A stretch of 10,112 nucleotides of DNA from Thermoplasmata archaeon (GTDB lineage Archaea; Thermoplasmatota; Thermoplasmata; Lutacidiplasmatales; UBA184), in contig JASHQN010000156.1 in assembly GCA_030039135.1 (NCBI GenBank), forward strand, positions 1-10,112, in the 5' to 3' direction. How positions within the stretch are numbered: the stretch's first letter is position 1; each line of letters begins with the position of its first letter. The notes under the pieces are model-generated. The model made no database searches. It was not told the origin of the DNA and was given only the letters and a program-made list of their open reading frames with translations. This document shows, piece after piece, positions 1-7,037 of this stretch. The position numbers and the translations under genes are program-made.

Positions 1-23
1 TCGGACCGACGCTGCCCGCGCGG

Positions 24-1298
24 TTAGGCCTGGGTCGCGGTGAACACACAACCGCGCGTGGCGTGCTTCGTAGGGTCCGGCTTCGAGACCTCCCATCGCT
101 GCCCGAGCCGGTACTCGAGAACGCTCCGCAGCAGCTGCGGGCACATCACGCGTCCGATCTCGGGAGAGTCGGCGGTGCACGCAAAGCAACCGGTGACCTT
201 CAGCGTCAGGGGCCGCTCGCGGACCACCGTGAGATGGCCCATCGTATGCGTCTCGTAGTAGTCGCTGAGCGCCCGGGCGACCTCCTCGGGGGTGCGCCCG
301 TCGACGTGTTCGGCGATCTCGCGGCCGAGCTGGCGGGCGATCGCTTCGATCAGCTCGGGCAGGTGAAGGCGAAATTCCTTGACGCCGGACGCCCGCATCC
401 CCAGCGTCGCGATCTCCGTCAGGCGCTGGAACGGAACGGCCTCCTTGCCGTGCACGACCGGCAGGACCACGGATGGGGGATTCTCCAGCTCGACGAATCG
501 AGGCTCGGCCCGCTCGGCGGGCGCCCAGAGACGGCGGTGATAGTCACGGGCCAGTTGGAGGAACAGCGGGGCGCTCGACCAGAGGGCGACCTGCTCCTCG
601 CCCGTGCGGCCGAACCCTTCCTCGCTCGACACGTAGACGAGCGCTCCCGCACGATCGATCACCACCGAACGGTTCGTCACCGGGCCGCGGGCGTGCCGGA
701 GCTCCGCGAACGAGGAGAGATGCTTCGCGTCGACGAGGTTCGCGGGATCGACCTCGGTGACGATCTTGACCTTGACGCCGCGATCGTGGGCTTCCCGAAG
801 CGCCCGGTCGATGCCGGCGTCGATGACGCTGGGGAGCGAGCGACCGCTCGCGCTGAAGAAGACGTCATGGGACGCGGCGCCCACGCGCTTGAGCAGGAAC
901 CGCTGGATCGTCTCGCGGCCCTCGAGGACCGCGAACTTTCTCGGGTCCCGGTCGTCGAACTCCGTGCGGGCCTCCTCCCACTTGGAAAGGATCTTCTCCC
1001 GATCCTTCTCGAGCTGCCGGACCCGGTCGGAGGCGCGTCGGATCCATCGATCGATCAGTTCCTTGGGAGGAAGTGCTGCGAAACGCTGCGGCCGGCCGGC
1101 GGTCGATTCGAGCAGTCCCTCCTCCGTGAGCTGCTTGATGACGCGGTAGGCGTCGACCCGGTTGACCGCGGAGAGGCGGGCGAGCTCGCTCGCGGTCTGG
1201 GGACCGGCGCGGCAGGCGGCGAGATAGACGCGGGCCCCCTTCTCGGGAACCCCGTGCTGAGCCAAAAGCTCGAGGAGATCGGACCCGGGCCGCCCCAC
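24..1298 (-). CDS. TrmB-family transcriptional regulator with a C-terminal cysteine-containing (possibly V4R-like) domain
   Basis: A 424-residue protein starting at GTG. Residues about 8-75 form a TrmB-type winged helix: a GVPEKGARVYLA helix, then ASELARLSAVNRVDAYRVIKQL as the recognition region, then a GLLES wing. A charged, probably coiled-coil linker follows (about 80-115), then a PLD-like TrmB sensor domain (about 120-260) with no visible HKD catalytic motif. This is the family's usual regulatory fold. The last ~120 residues are extra and carry C371-x2-C374-x11-C386-x30-C417, with C417 in a C-x-F context. That spacing recalls V4R-type hydrocarbon or metal-binding domains, but this is inference. 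Known TrmB proteins repress or activate sugar-uptake and central-metabolism genes. The ligand here is unknown, since no transporter is nearby. The GTG start is supported by a TATA-like box 22 nt upstream and the lack of an SD, as in a leaderless mRNA. The gene stands alone after rps2 and ends in TAA. TrmB family is confident; the C-terminal domain assignment is weak. Confidence 0.85.
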   Translation of the reverse strand: MGRPGSDLLELLAQHGVPEKGARVYLAACRAGPQTASELARLSAVNRVDAYRVIKQLTEEGLLESTAGRPQRFAALPPKELIDRWIRRASDRVRQLEKDREKILSKWEEARTEFDDRDPRKFAVLEGRETIQRFLLKRVGAASHDVFFSASGRSLPSVIDAGIDRALREAHDRGVKVKIVTEVDPANLVDAKHLSSFAELRHARGPVTNRSVVIDRAGALVYVSSEEGFGRTGEEQVALWSSAPLFLQLARDYHRRLWAPAERAEPRFVELENPPSVVLPVVHGKEAVPFQRLTEIATLGMRASGVKEFRLHLPELIEAIARQLGREIAEHVDGRTPEEVARALSDYYETHTMGHLTVVRERPLTLKVTGCFACTADSPEIGRVMCPQLLRSVLEYRLGQRWEVSKPDPTKHATRGCVFTATQA

Positions 1299-1319
1299 GC
1301 TCTGACGAGCCGCCGGTGG

Positions 1320-1327
1320 GTTAAAAG
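1320..1327 (-). promoter_or_regulatory. TATA-like box of the TrmB-like gene
   Basis: On the minus strand CTTTTAAC lies in the 54-nt gap after rps2. Twenty-two nt separate TTTTAA from the GTG of the regulator gene. Archaeal TATA boxes centre about 26-28 nt before the transcription start, so the start would fall at or next to the GTG and the mRNA would be leaderless. No A-rich BRE is obvious directly upstream. The short CTCTTTT run could also help end the rps2 transcript. Confidence 0.6.
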
Positions 1328-1344
1328 AGTGAAGGGGCAGGTTC

Positions 1345-1366
1345 GGCCGCCGTTCAGAGGGCGGCC
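1345..1366 (-). repeat. Inverted repeat across the rps2 stop codon (weak terminator hairpin or operator)
   Basis: GGCCGCC (1345-1351) and GGCGGCC (1360-1366) are perfect 7-bp complements around an 8-base loop that contains the rps2 TGA. It could form a stable RNA hairpin at the end of the rps2 message, with a CTCTTTT run about 20 nt further on. It also lies about 20 bp upstream of the TATA-like box of the regulator gene, where an operator could sit. In DNA this GC-rich, 7-bp repeats also arise by chance, so the function is open. Confidence 0.35.
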
Positions 1367-1992
1367 TGGAAGTCCTCGACCGTCAGTGGGTACGGCGCCT
1401 CGGCCCCGCCCGGCCGGCCCTTGAGCACCTCGCGGGCGAGAAGCCAGTAGATCGTCGCGAGCGCGACCCGCCCTTTGTTGTTCGCCGGGATCACGAGGTC
1501 GACGTCCCGCGTCTCGTTGTTGACGTCGCAAAGCCCGACCACGGGGATGCCGATCGACACCGCCTCGCTGAGCGCCTGCTGATCGGTCGCCGGGTCGGTC
1601 ACGAGGAGGACCTTCGGCTCGAAGTACTCGGCGAGGTTCGGGTTCGTCAGACAGCCGGGCACGAACCGCTCGGCGAAGGAGACCGCGCCGACGGTCTTGG
1701 CGAACACCCGGACCGGCTTCTGGCCGTACTGGCGTTGGGAGACCACGAGGATGCGGTCGGCCGGAAAGCGGTTCAGGAACTGGGCGGCCAGGCGGATCCG
1801 GCGGTCGGTCTCGCGCACATCGAGGACGTGGAGACCGTCGAAGCGCACCTTGTAAACGAAGCGGCGCATGCTCGCCGACTTCTGCTGGGTCCCGATGTGG
1901 ACCCCGGCCGTGAGGTACGTTTCCTCGGGGACCAGGAGCTCACCGGGCCGGATGTCCTGACCCTCGGTCGCGGCGACCCGCTCCTCGGCCAT
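1354..1992 (-). CDS. rps2: 30S ribosomal protein uS2, archaeal type
   Basis: Structural protein of the small ribosomal subunit, bound at the head-body junction of the 30S. From the start chosen here it is 212 residues, normal for archaeal/eukaryotic-type uS2. Family signatures run the whole length: ELLVPEETYLTAGVHIGTQQ near the N-terminus, then RFVYKVRFDGLHVLDV, ILVVSQRQYGQKPV, RFVPGCLTNP, EPKVLLVTDPATDQQA, GIPVVGLCDVNN, and DLVIPANNKGR before a hydrophobic C-terminal helix. It follows eno, as in many euryarchaeal genomes. The start is unresolved. The frame is open to an ATG at 2052, but that copy overlaps the eno 3' end by 38 nt and adds residues with no family resemblance. A TTG at 2007 follows a weak GGAAGGT. 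I prefer the ATG at 1992, 22 nt after the eno stop, because homology begins soon after it. Identity is near certain; the start is only moderately certain. Confidence 0.95.
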   Translation of the reverse strand: MAEERVAATEGQDIRPGELLVPEETYLTAGVHIGTQQKSASMRRFVYKVRFDGLHVLDVRETDRRIRLAAQFLNRFPADRILVVSQRQYGQKPVRVFAKTVGAVSFAERFVPGCLTNPNLAEYFEPKVLLVTDPATDQQALSEAVSIGIPVVGLCDVNNETRDVDLVIPANNKGRVALATIYWLLAREVLKGRPGGAEAPYPLTVEDFQAAL

Positions 1993-2014
1993 CACCTCGT
2001 CGTCGGCCAATCGC

Positions 2015-3229
2015 TTACCTTCCGGTGGCGCGGCGGAGCCGAAGAAGTTCATTTAGCTTTGCCACCCGCTCCCCGCCGAGAAGCCCGCACTTCAGCCCCC
2101 GCGCGCCCGTCCCAAGCGCGACGTGAGCGAGCCAGCCCTCGGGGACTTCCCCCGAGCGATGCGAGGTCACGGTCGCCAGCTCATGATCTCGGGCGAGGTC
2201 CACGGTCGCCAGGGTGTCGGTCAGCGTGCCGACCTGGTTGACCTTGATGAGCACCGAGTTCGTCGAGCGCTTCTCGATGCCGGTCTGCAGGCGCGCCGCC
2301 GAAGTGGTGTAGAGGTCGTCCCCCACCACGAGCGCTTTCTGACCCACGGCTCGGGTGACCTCCGCGAAGCCGTCAAACGCCGTCTCCTCGAGCGGGTCTT
2401 CGAGATAGCGCACGCCGTAGCGATCGACGAGCTCGGCGACGAAGGCGACCTGACCCTGCGGATCGAGGGCCCGATCCCGGTAGCGGTAGCGACCCTCGCG
2501 GTAGAACTCGCTGGCCGCGAGGTCGAGCCCGGGGTCGACCGCGAGACGGAGCTCGTCCCGAGCTCGGGCGCACGCCCCCGTTAGCACCTCGAGAGCGCCG
2601 ATGCTGTCGAGCGGCGCGACCCAACCGCCTTCATCCCCTCGACCCAGGGCCGCGGTGGGGAATCGGCGCCGGAGCTCCTCGCCGATCAGCGCATGGACCC
2701 TCAGCGCCGCCCGGATCGAGTCGGCCGGATCGGGGTTCTCCGCGTAGGCGATGAATTCCTGGATCTCGGGGCCCCCGATCGCGTGCACGCCCCCGTTCAT
2801 ACAGTTCCCGACGATCGCCGGGAAGTGCTCGCCGTCGACGCCGGGGCGGGCGAGCACCTTCCACAGCGGGCGCCCGCTCTCCACCCCGAACGCGATGGCG
2901 GTAGCGACCGAGATCGCCGTCGCCGTGTTCCCTCCGATCCGACGGAAGTCTGGCGTAGCGTCGACCTTGTGGAGAGCTCCATCGACCGCCGCCTGGTCCG
3001 CCGCGTCGAGCCCGAGGAGAGAGGGAGCGACGAGGGCGCGGGCCGTGTTCAGCGCCTCCGGAACTCCGCCGGACGGAAACGCTCGGACCTCGGTCGCGCC
3101 GGTGCTCGCTCCGCTTGGAGCGCCCGCCCGCCCGCGGGCGCCGGAGTCGAGGGTCACCGCGGCCTCCACGGTCGGCCGTCCTCGGCTGTCGTATAGAGGC
3201 GCTACTTCGACCGAGGCGATCCGGCTCAT
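2015..3229 (-). CDS. eno: Enolase (phosphopyruvate hydratase)
   Basis: Catalyses the reversible 2-phosphoglycerate to phosphoenolpyruvate + water step of glycolysis and gluconeogenesis in the cytosol, with Mg2+. The 404-residue length fits archaeal enolases. Visible signatures: YDSRGRPTVE (13-22), the mobile loop SGASTG (39-44), NGGVHA with H149, QEF with E158, and GDEGG with E200. The Mg2+ ligands are D236 (GLDLAASEF), E277 (LEDP) and D304 (GDDL). Then come the catalytic K329 (IKVNQVGTLT), H357 (SHRSGE) and K380 (GLKCG). The end, GGERVAKLNELLRL, is the archaeal form. All expected active-site residues are present. The ATG at 3229 is chosen because homology starts there, GGAGGG lies just upstream, and it overlaps the mce stop as ATGA, which suggests translational coupling. 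The same frame stays open upstream to 3565, but that part is only the shadow of mce. rps2 follows directly. Confidence 0.97.
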   Translation of the reverse strand: MSRIASVEVAPLYDSRGRPTVEAAVTLDSGARGRAGAPSGASTGATEVRAFPSGGVPEALNTARALVAPSLLGLDAADQAAVDGALHKVDATPDFRRIGGNTATAISVATAIAFGVESGRPLWKVLARPGVDGEHFPAIVGNCMNGGVHAIGGPEIQEFIAYAENPDPADSIRAALRVHALIGEELRRRFPTAALGRGDEGGWVAPLDSIGALEVLTGACARARDELRLAVDPGLDLAASEFYREGRYRYRDRALDPQGQVAFVAELVDRYGVRYLEDPLEETAFDGFAEVTRAVGQKALVVGDDLYTTSAARLQTGIEKRSTNSVLIKVNQVGTLTDTLATVDLARDHELATVTSHRSGEVPEGWLAHVALGTGARGLKCGLLGGERVAKLNELLRLRRATGR

Positions 3230-3621
3230 GGACCCTCCACGAACTCGACCAGGACGCCGCCGAACGCCGAGGGGTGGGCGAACCCGACCCGGCGACCCCG
3301 GGCTCCCGCACGGGAATGCTCGTCCACGACCCGGTCCCCTCGGCGGCGCACCTCGGCGAGCGCCGCGTCGACGCTCGGGACCCGGAACGCAAGGTGATGG
3401 AGGCCGGGGCCACGGTCGGCGAGGAACCGCGCAACCGGGCTCGAGGCGTCGGCCGGCTCGACCAGCTCGAGGTGGGTCTCCCCGAGAGAGACGAACGCGA
3501 CGCGCACGCGGTTCGACGCGACGAGCTCGGGCTCGGAGTCGGGCGGACCGATGAGGGGTCGCCACCGTTCGATCGCCGCCCGCAGGTCGGGGACGGCGAC
3601 GCCGACGTGATCGAGCTGCAT
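3226..3621 (-). CDS. mce: Methylmalonyl-CoA epimerase
   Basis: Interconverts (S)- and (R)-methylmalonyl-CoA so that the product of propionyl-CoA carboxylase can be used by the B12-dependent mutase encoded just upstream. It is a 131-residue protein, the typical length, built from two VOC (glyoxalase-fold) halves. The expected metal ligands are visible: H5 in LDHVGVAV, E52 in ELVEP, H76 in GLHHLAFRV and E126 in VLVEFVE. The ATG at 3621 is preceded by GGAG at a 6-nt spacing and lies 13 nt after the mcmA stop. The 3' end overlaps eno as ATGA. VOC proteins vary in function and a glyoxalase would look similar. Pairing with mcmA, the ligand pattern and the length make the epimerase call strong. Confidence 0.93.
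   Translation of the reverse strand: MQLDHVGVAVPDLRAAIERWRPLIGPPDSEPELVASNRVRVAFVSLGETHLELVEPADASSPVARFLADRGPGLHHLAFRVPSVDAALAEVRRRGDRVVDEHSRAGARGRRVGFAHPSAFGGVLVEFVEGP
3233..3238 (-). promoter_or_regulatory. Shine-Dalgarno sequence of eno
   Basis: GGAGGG on the minus strand, 3 nt before the eno ATG and inside the last codons of mce. It helps fix the eno start at 3229 against the longer open frame. Confidence 0.6.
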
Positions 3622-3627
3622 GCTTCG

Positions 3628-3631
3628 CTCC
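3628..3631 (-). promoter_or_regulatory. Shine-Dalgarno sequence of mce
   Basis: GGAG on the minus strand in the 13-nt gap between mcmA and mce, 6 nt before the mce ATG. It supports translation of mce from a polycistronic mRNA. Confidence 0.55.
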
Positions 3632-3634
3632 GGC

Positions 3635-5314
3635 TCAGAACGCCCGGGATGGGGCTTGCTCGCCGAACTGGCGGCGCCACACGTCCGCGACCTCCCCCAG
3701 CGTCGCCCCGGCGGTCACGGCGGCGAGCACGTAGGGCATGACGTTCTCGCCTCGCTGGGTGGCAGCGTCGAGCGCCTCGACCGCGGAGCGCCTCCTCGGG
3801 CCGTCTCGGCCGTTCCGCCAGCGGCGCAGCCCGGCGATCTGCCGGCGCTCTTCGGCCGGCGTGATCCGCTGCCCCGCGACGCCGCGCCGGCCCTCCCGGG
3901 GGAACAGGGTGAACGTCGAGTTTCCCTCCGAGCGATCGTTCACGCCGACGACGATCTCCTCCCTCCGCTCGCGGGCGCGGGCCACTCGGTAGGCCTCCCG
4001 CGCGATCTCCCCGGCGAAGAACCCGCGGTCGATCGCCGCGAGCGCGCCCCCCATCGACTCGATCCGCTCGAGGTAACCGTTCGCGGCGGACTCGATCTCG
4101 TCCGTGAGGTACTCGATCTCGTACGCCCCGCCGAGCGGATCGACCGTGGAAGCGACACCGGACTCGTCGGCGAGGATCTGCTGCGTACGAAGGGCGAGCC
4201 GCGCGGACGACTCCGTCGGGAGACCGAGCGCTTCGTCGAGCGCGTTCGTGTGGAGCGACTGCGTGCCGCCGAGGACGGCCGCGAGCGCTTCCATCGTCGT
4301 CCGGACGACGTTGAGCTCGGGCTGCTGGGCGGTGAGGCTTGAACCGGCGGTTTGCGTGTGGAACCGCAGCTGCTTCGACCTCGGCTGGCGAGCGCCGAAC
4401 GTCTCCGCGACGATCGTCGCCCAGAGACGACGCGCCGCTCGGAACTTCGCGATCTCCTCAAGGAAGTTCCGGTCCGAGGAGAAGAAGAAGGAGAGCCGAG
4501 GGAGGAACTGGTCGAGATCGAGACCCCGCTCGCGCACCGCGCGCACGTACGCGATCGCGTTCGCGAGCGTGAAAGCGACCTCCTGGACCGCGGTGGCCCC
4601 GGCTTCCCGCATGTGGTAGCCCGAGACCGAGATGTAGTTCCATTGGGGCATTTCCCGCGTCGCGAACTCGATCAGGTCGACCGCGAGCCGCATCGACGCG
4701 GCGGGAGGGTAGATGTACGTTCCGCGCGCGACGTACTCCTTGAGGATGTCGTTCTGGACCGTGCCGCCCAGTCGACCGCGGGAGACTCCGGTTTCCTCCG
4801 CCACCGCGACGAGGAGCGCAGTCAGGATCGGCGCGGTGGCGTTGATCGTCATCGAGACGGTCGCCCGATCGAGCGGGATTCTCCGGAACAAGGTGCGCAT
4901 GTCGCCGAGCGACGCGATCGGGACGCCGCAGCGGCCGACCTCGCCGGCGGCTCGCGGATGGTCCGAGTCGTAGCCGTTCTGCGTCGGGAGGTCGAAGGCG
5001 ACGGAGAGGCCGGTCTGGCCCCCGCTCAGCAGGAAGTGGAAACGCTCGTTGGTCGCCGCGGCCGTCCCGAACCCGGAATACTGCCGGAACGTCCAGAGTC
5101 GCCCCCGGTACATCGTCGGCTGGATGCCACGGGTGTACGGGGCTTCGCCCGGAAATCCGATCCGTTCGAGGAAGGTCGAGTCCGGGTCGTCCGGCGGATC
5201 GACGAGGAGCGGGAGGCGACCGCCTTCGACCTTGGAGCCGATCGCCCGCCGCGCGTCCGATTCCCAGCGGGCGCGGCCGCTCGACGGCTCGGACCGGCGG
5301 GACGTTCGGCCCAT
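3635..5314 (-). CDS. mcmA: Methylmalonyl-CoA mutase, catalytic (large/alpha) subunit
   Basis: Adenosylcobalamin-dependent rearrangement of (R)-methylmalonyl-CoA to succinyl-CoA. The 559 residues are the substrate-binding TIM barrel only. There is no C-terminal B12 domain (no DxHxxG), so a separate small subunit is needed, as in other archaea, and it is not in this window. Family signatures: GFPGEAPYTRGIQPTMYRGR (53-72), TFRQYSGFGT (75-84), GLSVAFDLPTQNGYDSDHP (102-120), GTVQNDILKEYVARGTYIYP (184-203), SGYHMREAGAT (231-241), FHTQTAGSSLTAQQP (318-332), GGTQSLHTNALDEAL (349-363) and DPLGGAYEIE (392-401). Y79 and R209 occupy the positions of Y89 and R207 of the Propionibacterium enzyme; isobutyryl-CoA mutases have Phe and Gln there, so methylmalonyl-CoA is the likely substrate. 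Y233-H234 match the active-site Tyr-His. The ATG at 5314 is preferred (an in-frame GTG abuts it): homology begins soon after and a TATA-like box lies about 25 nt upstream. The open frame beyond it, to 6436, is a pheT shadow. Confidence 0.95.
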   Translation of the reverse strand: MGRTSRRSEPSSGRARWESDARRAIGSKVEGGRLPLLVDPPDDPDSTFLERIGFPGEAPYTRGIQPTMYRGRLWTFRQYSGFGTAAATNERFHFLLSGGQTGLSVAFDLPTQNGYDSDHPRAAGEVGRCGVPIASLGDMRTLFRRIPLDRATVSMTINATAPILTALLVAVAEETGVSRGRLGGTVQNDILKEYVARGTYIYPPAASMRLAVDLIEFATREMPQWNYISVSGYHMREAGATAVQEVAFTLANAIAYVRAVRERGLDLDQFLPRLSFFFSSDRNFLEEIAKFRAARRLWATIVAETFGARQPRSKQLRFHTQTAGSSLTAQQPELNVVRTTMEALAAVLGGTQSLHTNALDEALGLPTESSARLALRTQQILADESGVASTVDPLGGAYEIEYLTDEIESAANGYLERIESMGGALAAIDRGFFAGEIAREAYRVARARERREEIVVGVNDRSEGNSTFTLFPREGRRGVAGQRITPAEERRQIAGLRRWRNGRDGPRRRSAVEALDAATQRGENVMPYVLAAVTAGATLGEVADVWRRQFGEQAPSRAF

Positions 5315-5335
5315 CACTTCGGGACCGGGGGTCGG

Positions 5336-5342
5336 TATTAAT
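5336..5342 (-). promoter_or_regulatory. TATA-like box of the mcmA-mce-eno-rps2 unit, overlapping the pheT stop
   Basis: ATTAATA on the minus strand contains the TAA stop of pheT. TTAATA ends 21 nt before the mcmA ATG and no SD is present between them. This is the archaeal TATA position for a leaderless transcript. It suggests mcmA starts a new unit although it lies only 23 nt after pheT; read-through from pheT remains possible. Confidence 0.55.
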
Positions 5343-7035
5343 GCGTGGCGCGAGGACCACCGAGCAGAGGGCCGAGCGCGGTGAGATCGAGCTCCATCCA
5401 CGCGACCGGGACCGGCACGCCGATCCCGGCGAGCACCTCGGGCCGTATCTCCCCGACCTCGCCGACGGGCTCCCCCGCCACTCGAACGCGCGCCGACCGA
5501 CCCGAGATCGTTCCCGGAACCTCCGCCGGCTCCCGCACCGATCCCGCGTCCACCGTTCGGAGAAGGTAGTCGGCGAGTGAGGCCGCATCCGCGAATCCCG
5601 CGCCCTCTTGGGCGAGGATGGCCCCAGCATGGTAGCGGGTCGCGGCGCCCGGCTCGGCCGAAGCATCGCGCACGATCACTGGCGCGACCTCGGCGAATCG
5701 CTGGGGATAGCCGTGCCGCGTGTTGCGTCCGAGCACCTCCATGTGCGAGAGGAGGAGCCGGTCCCGGACGTAGGCGAACTCCGCGGACACCGGGTTCACG
5801 AGACGGATGGGGGTCGCGCCGGGGACCCGGCGGACGGTCGCCTCCGAGACGAGGATCGAGGTGAACGGCGCCGCGAACCCGAGTCCGAGCAGGGCGGAGG
5901 CGAACCGGCGTCGGAACAGGGTTTCGGGAAGACGGCGACCTCTCGTCCGGCTCGGCGGGACGATCCCGTCTTCCGGCCGCAGCGCCTGAGCAAGGATCAC
6001 CTCTTCCGCGGCGTCGACCGCCGTCAAGAGATCCGGCCGCCAGGGCGGTGCTTCCACGCACCAGCCCCCCGAACGCGCCCGCACCGAAAGACGCACCTGC
6101 TCGAGCCGCCGCCGCACTTCGGCCGGTGGGTACCGGACCCCGGCGAGCCCTTGCAGCGTCGACGACGGCAGCACGATCTCGTGCGACGTGACGATCGAGC
6201 GGCCGTCTCCGGCGAGCGGACCGGGTCCGCGGACGGCGACCGGTTCGACCGTCCATCGGCGGGCCACGAACACGACGGAGAGAAGCCCAAGGGACTCTCG
6301 GACCGGGCGATCTCGGACGCCGGTCGACTCGATGAAGAGTCGCCGGTCGCCCGGGCGTGCCTCCCCGCCGGCACGCCCGTTGAGGATCGGAGGGAGACTC
6401 AGGATCGTCCCCTCGGCATCGCGGAGGGTCAGGCACCGGTTGCCCGACCGGCCGAGCGGGCCATACCGGGCGGCCATCGGATGGTCGCGGAAGAACCGGT
6501 CCGCGGGGATCTCCACCGACCCGTCGAGCGGGACGAAGCTCACCGCGTCGAGCGGCTCTGCGGCGTAACGGAACGGCGGAACCAGCCGGTCAAGAGGGTA
6601 GATGCCGAGACTGGCGGCTCGCCGGTCCCGACCCACCGTGGCGTGGATGAGCTCCTGGAACCGAACGGCCTCTTCGAGCGTCCCGGTGTCGAGGCCCGCG
6701 TCGTCGGGCGCACGGACCACGAAGCCCGCGATCGCGGGGCGTACGGGATCGACCGAGGGGTCGACTTCAATCTCGGCGACGAGCCGGCGCGCCCGGGCGG
6801 GAGCGTAGCGGGGAACTCCCGAGGCGACCCCCGTGACCCCCTGAAGGTGGAGGGCAAGTCCTCCCTCGGACAGGAGATCGAGCCGGTCCGGAGTCGCCGA
6901 TATCGTGAGGCTATCGGCATCCTGGGCTTCGACCTCCGCCTTCGAAGCGAACAGCGCGTCCTCGAGCGCAGAGTCCGAAATCGGGTTGGGCAGGAGGGCG
7001 ATGACCCGATCCCTCCGTAGCACGGCCCGAGGCAC
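5338..7035 (-). CDS. pheT: Phenylalanyl-tRNA synthetase beta subunit, archaeal type
   Basis: Beta subunit of the (alpha-beta)2 class II synthetase; it binds tRNA-Phe and edits misacylated Tyr-tRNA-Phe. The 565 residues fit the short archaeal/eukaryotic form, without the N-terminal tRNA-binding and C-terminal anticodon domains of bacterial PheT. N-terminal region: ATPDRLDLLSEGGLA (47-61). B3/B4 editing domain, about 95-260: SLGIYPLD (142-149), RFFRDHPMAARYG (180-192), PPILNGRAGG (215-224) and ESTG (236-239). B5 domain, about 280-350: YPPAEVRRRLEQVRLSV, then PPWRPDLLTAVDAAEEV with its acidic metal-binding residues. Inactive catalytic-like core, about 365-565: LVNPVSAEFAYVRDRLLLSHMEVL. The GTG start is 2 nt after the pheS stop and has GGAGG at a 9-nt spacing, so the two subunits are cotranscribed and probably translationally coupled. 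The TAA stop is part of the mcmA TATA-like box. Confidence 0.94.
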   Translation of the reverse strand: MPRAVLRRDRVIALLPNPISDSALEDALFASKAEVEAQDADSLTISATPDRLDLLSEGGLALHLQGVTGVASGVPRYAPARARRLVAEIEVDPSVDPVRPAIAGFVVRAPDDAGLDTGTLEEAVRFQELIHATVGRDRRAASLGIYPLDRLVPPFRYAAEPLDAVSFVPLDGSVEIPADRFFRDHPMAARYGPLGRSGNRCLTLRDAEGTILSLPPILNGRAGGEARPGDRRLFIESTGVRDRPVRESLGLLSVVFVARRWTVEPVAVRGPGPLAGDGRSIVTSHEIVLPSSTLQGLAGVRYPPAEVRRRLEQVRLSVRARSGGWCVEAPPWRPDLLTAVDAAEEVILAQALRPEDGIVPPSRTRGRRLPETLFRRRFASALLGLGFAAPFTSILVSEATVRRVPGATPIRLVNPVSAEFAYVRDRLLLSHMEVLGRNTRHGYPQRFAEVAPVIVRDASAEPGAATRYHAGAILAQEGAGFADAASLADYLLRTVDAGSVREPAEVPGTISGRSARVRVAGEPVGEVGEIRPEVLAGIGVPVPVAWMELDLTALGPLLGGPRATH

Positions 7036-7037
7036 GC

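Noticed and set aside
63..1424. Long open frame on the plus strand opposite the regulator gene (453 codons)
   Set aside because: It lies antisense to a well-supported gene, is Arg/Gly/Asp-rich without domain signatures, and is expected from high GC content. The same holds for 5608-7020 and 7221-8555 on the plus strand.
3230..3565. Extension of the enolase frame upstream of ATG 3229
   Set aside because: It is the out-of-frame shadow of mce, Arg/Pro-rich and without enolase similarity. The SD and the ATGA overlap fix the start at 3229.
5315..6436. Extension of the mutase frame upstream of ATG 5314 (over 370 codons), suggesting a fused N-terminal domain
   Set aside because: It lies entirely within pheT in another frame, is low-complexity Arg/Gly/Pro, and mutase homology begins only after 5314.
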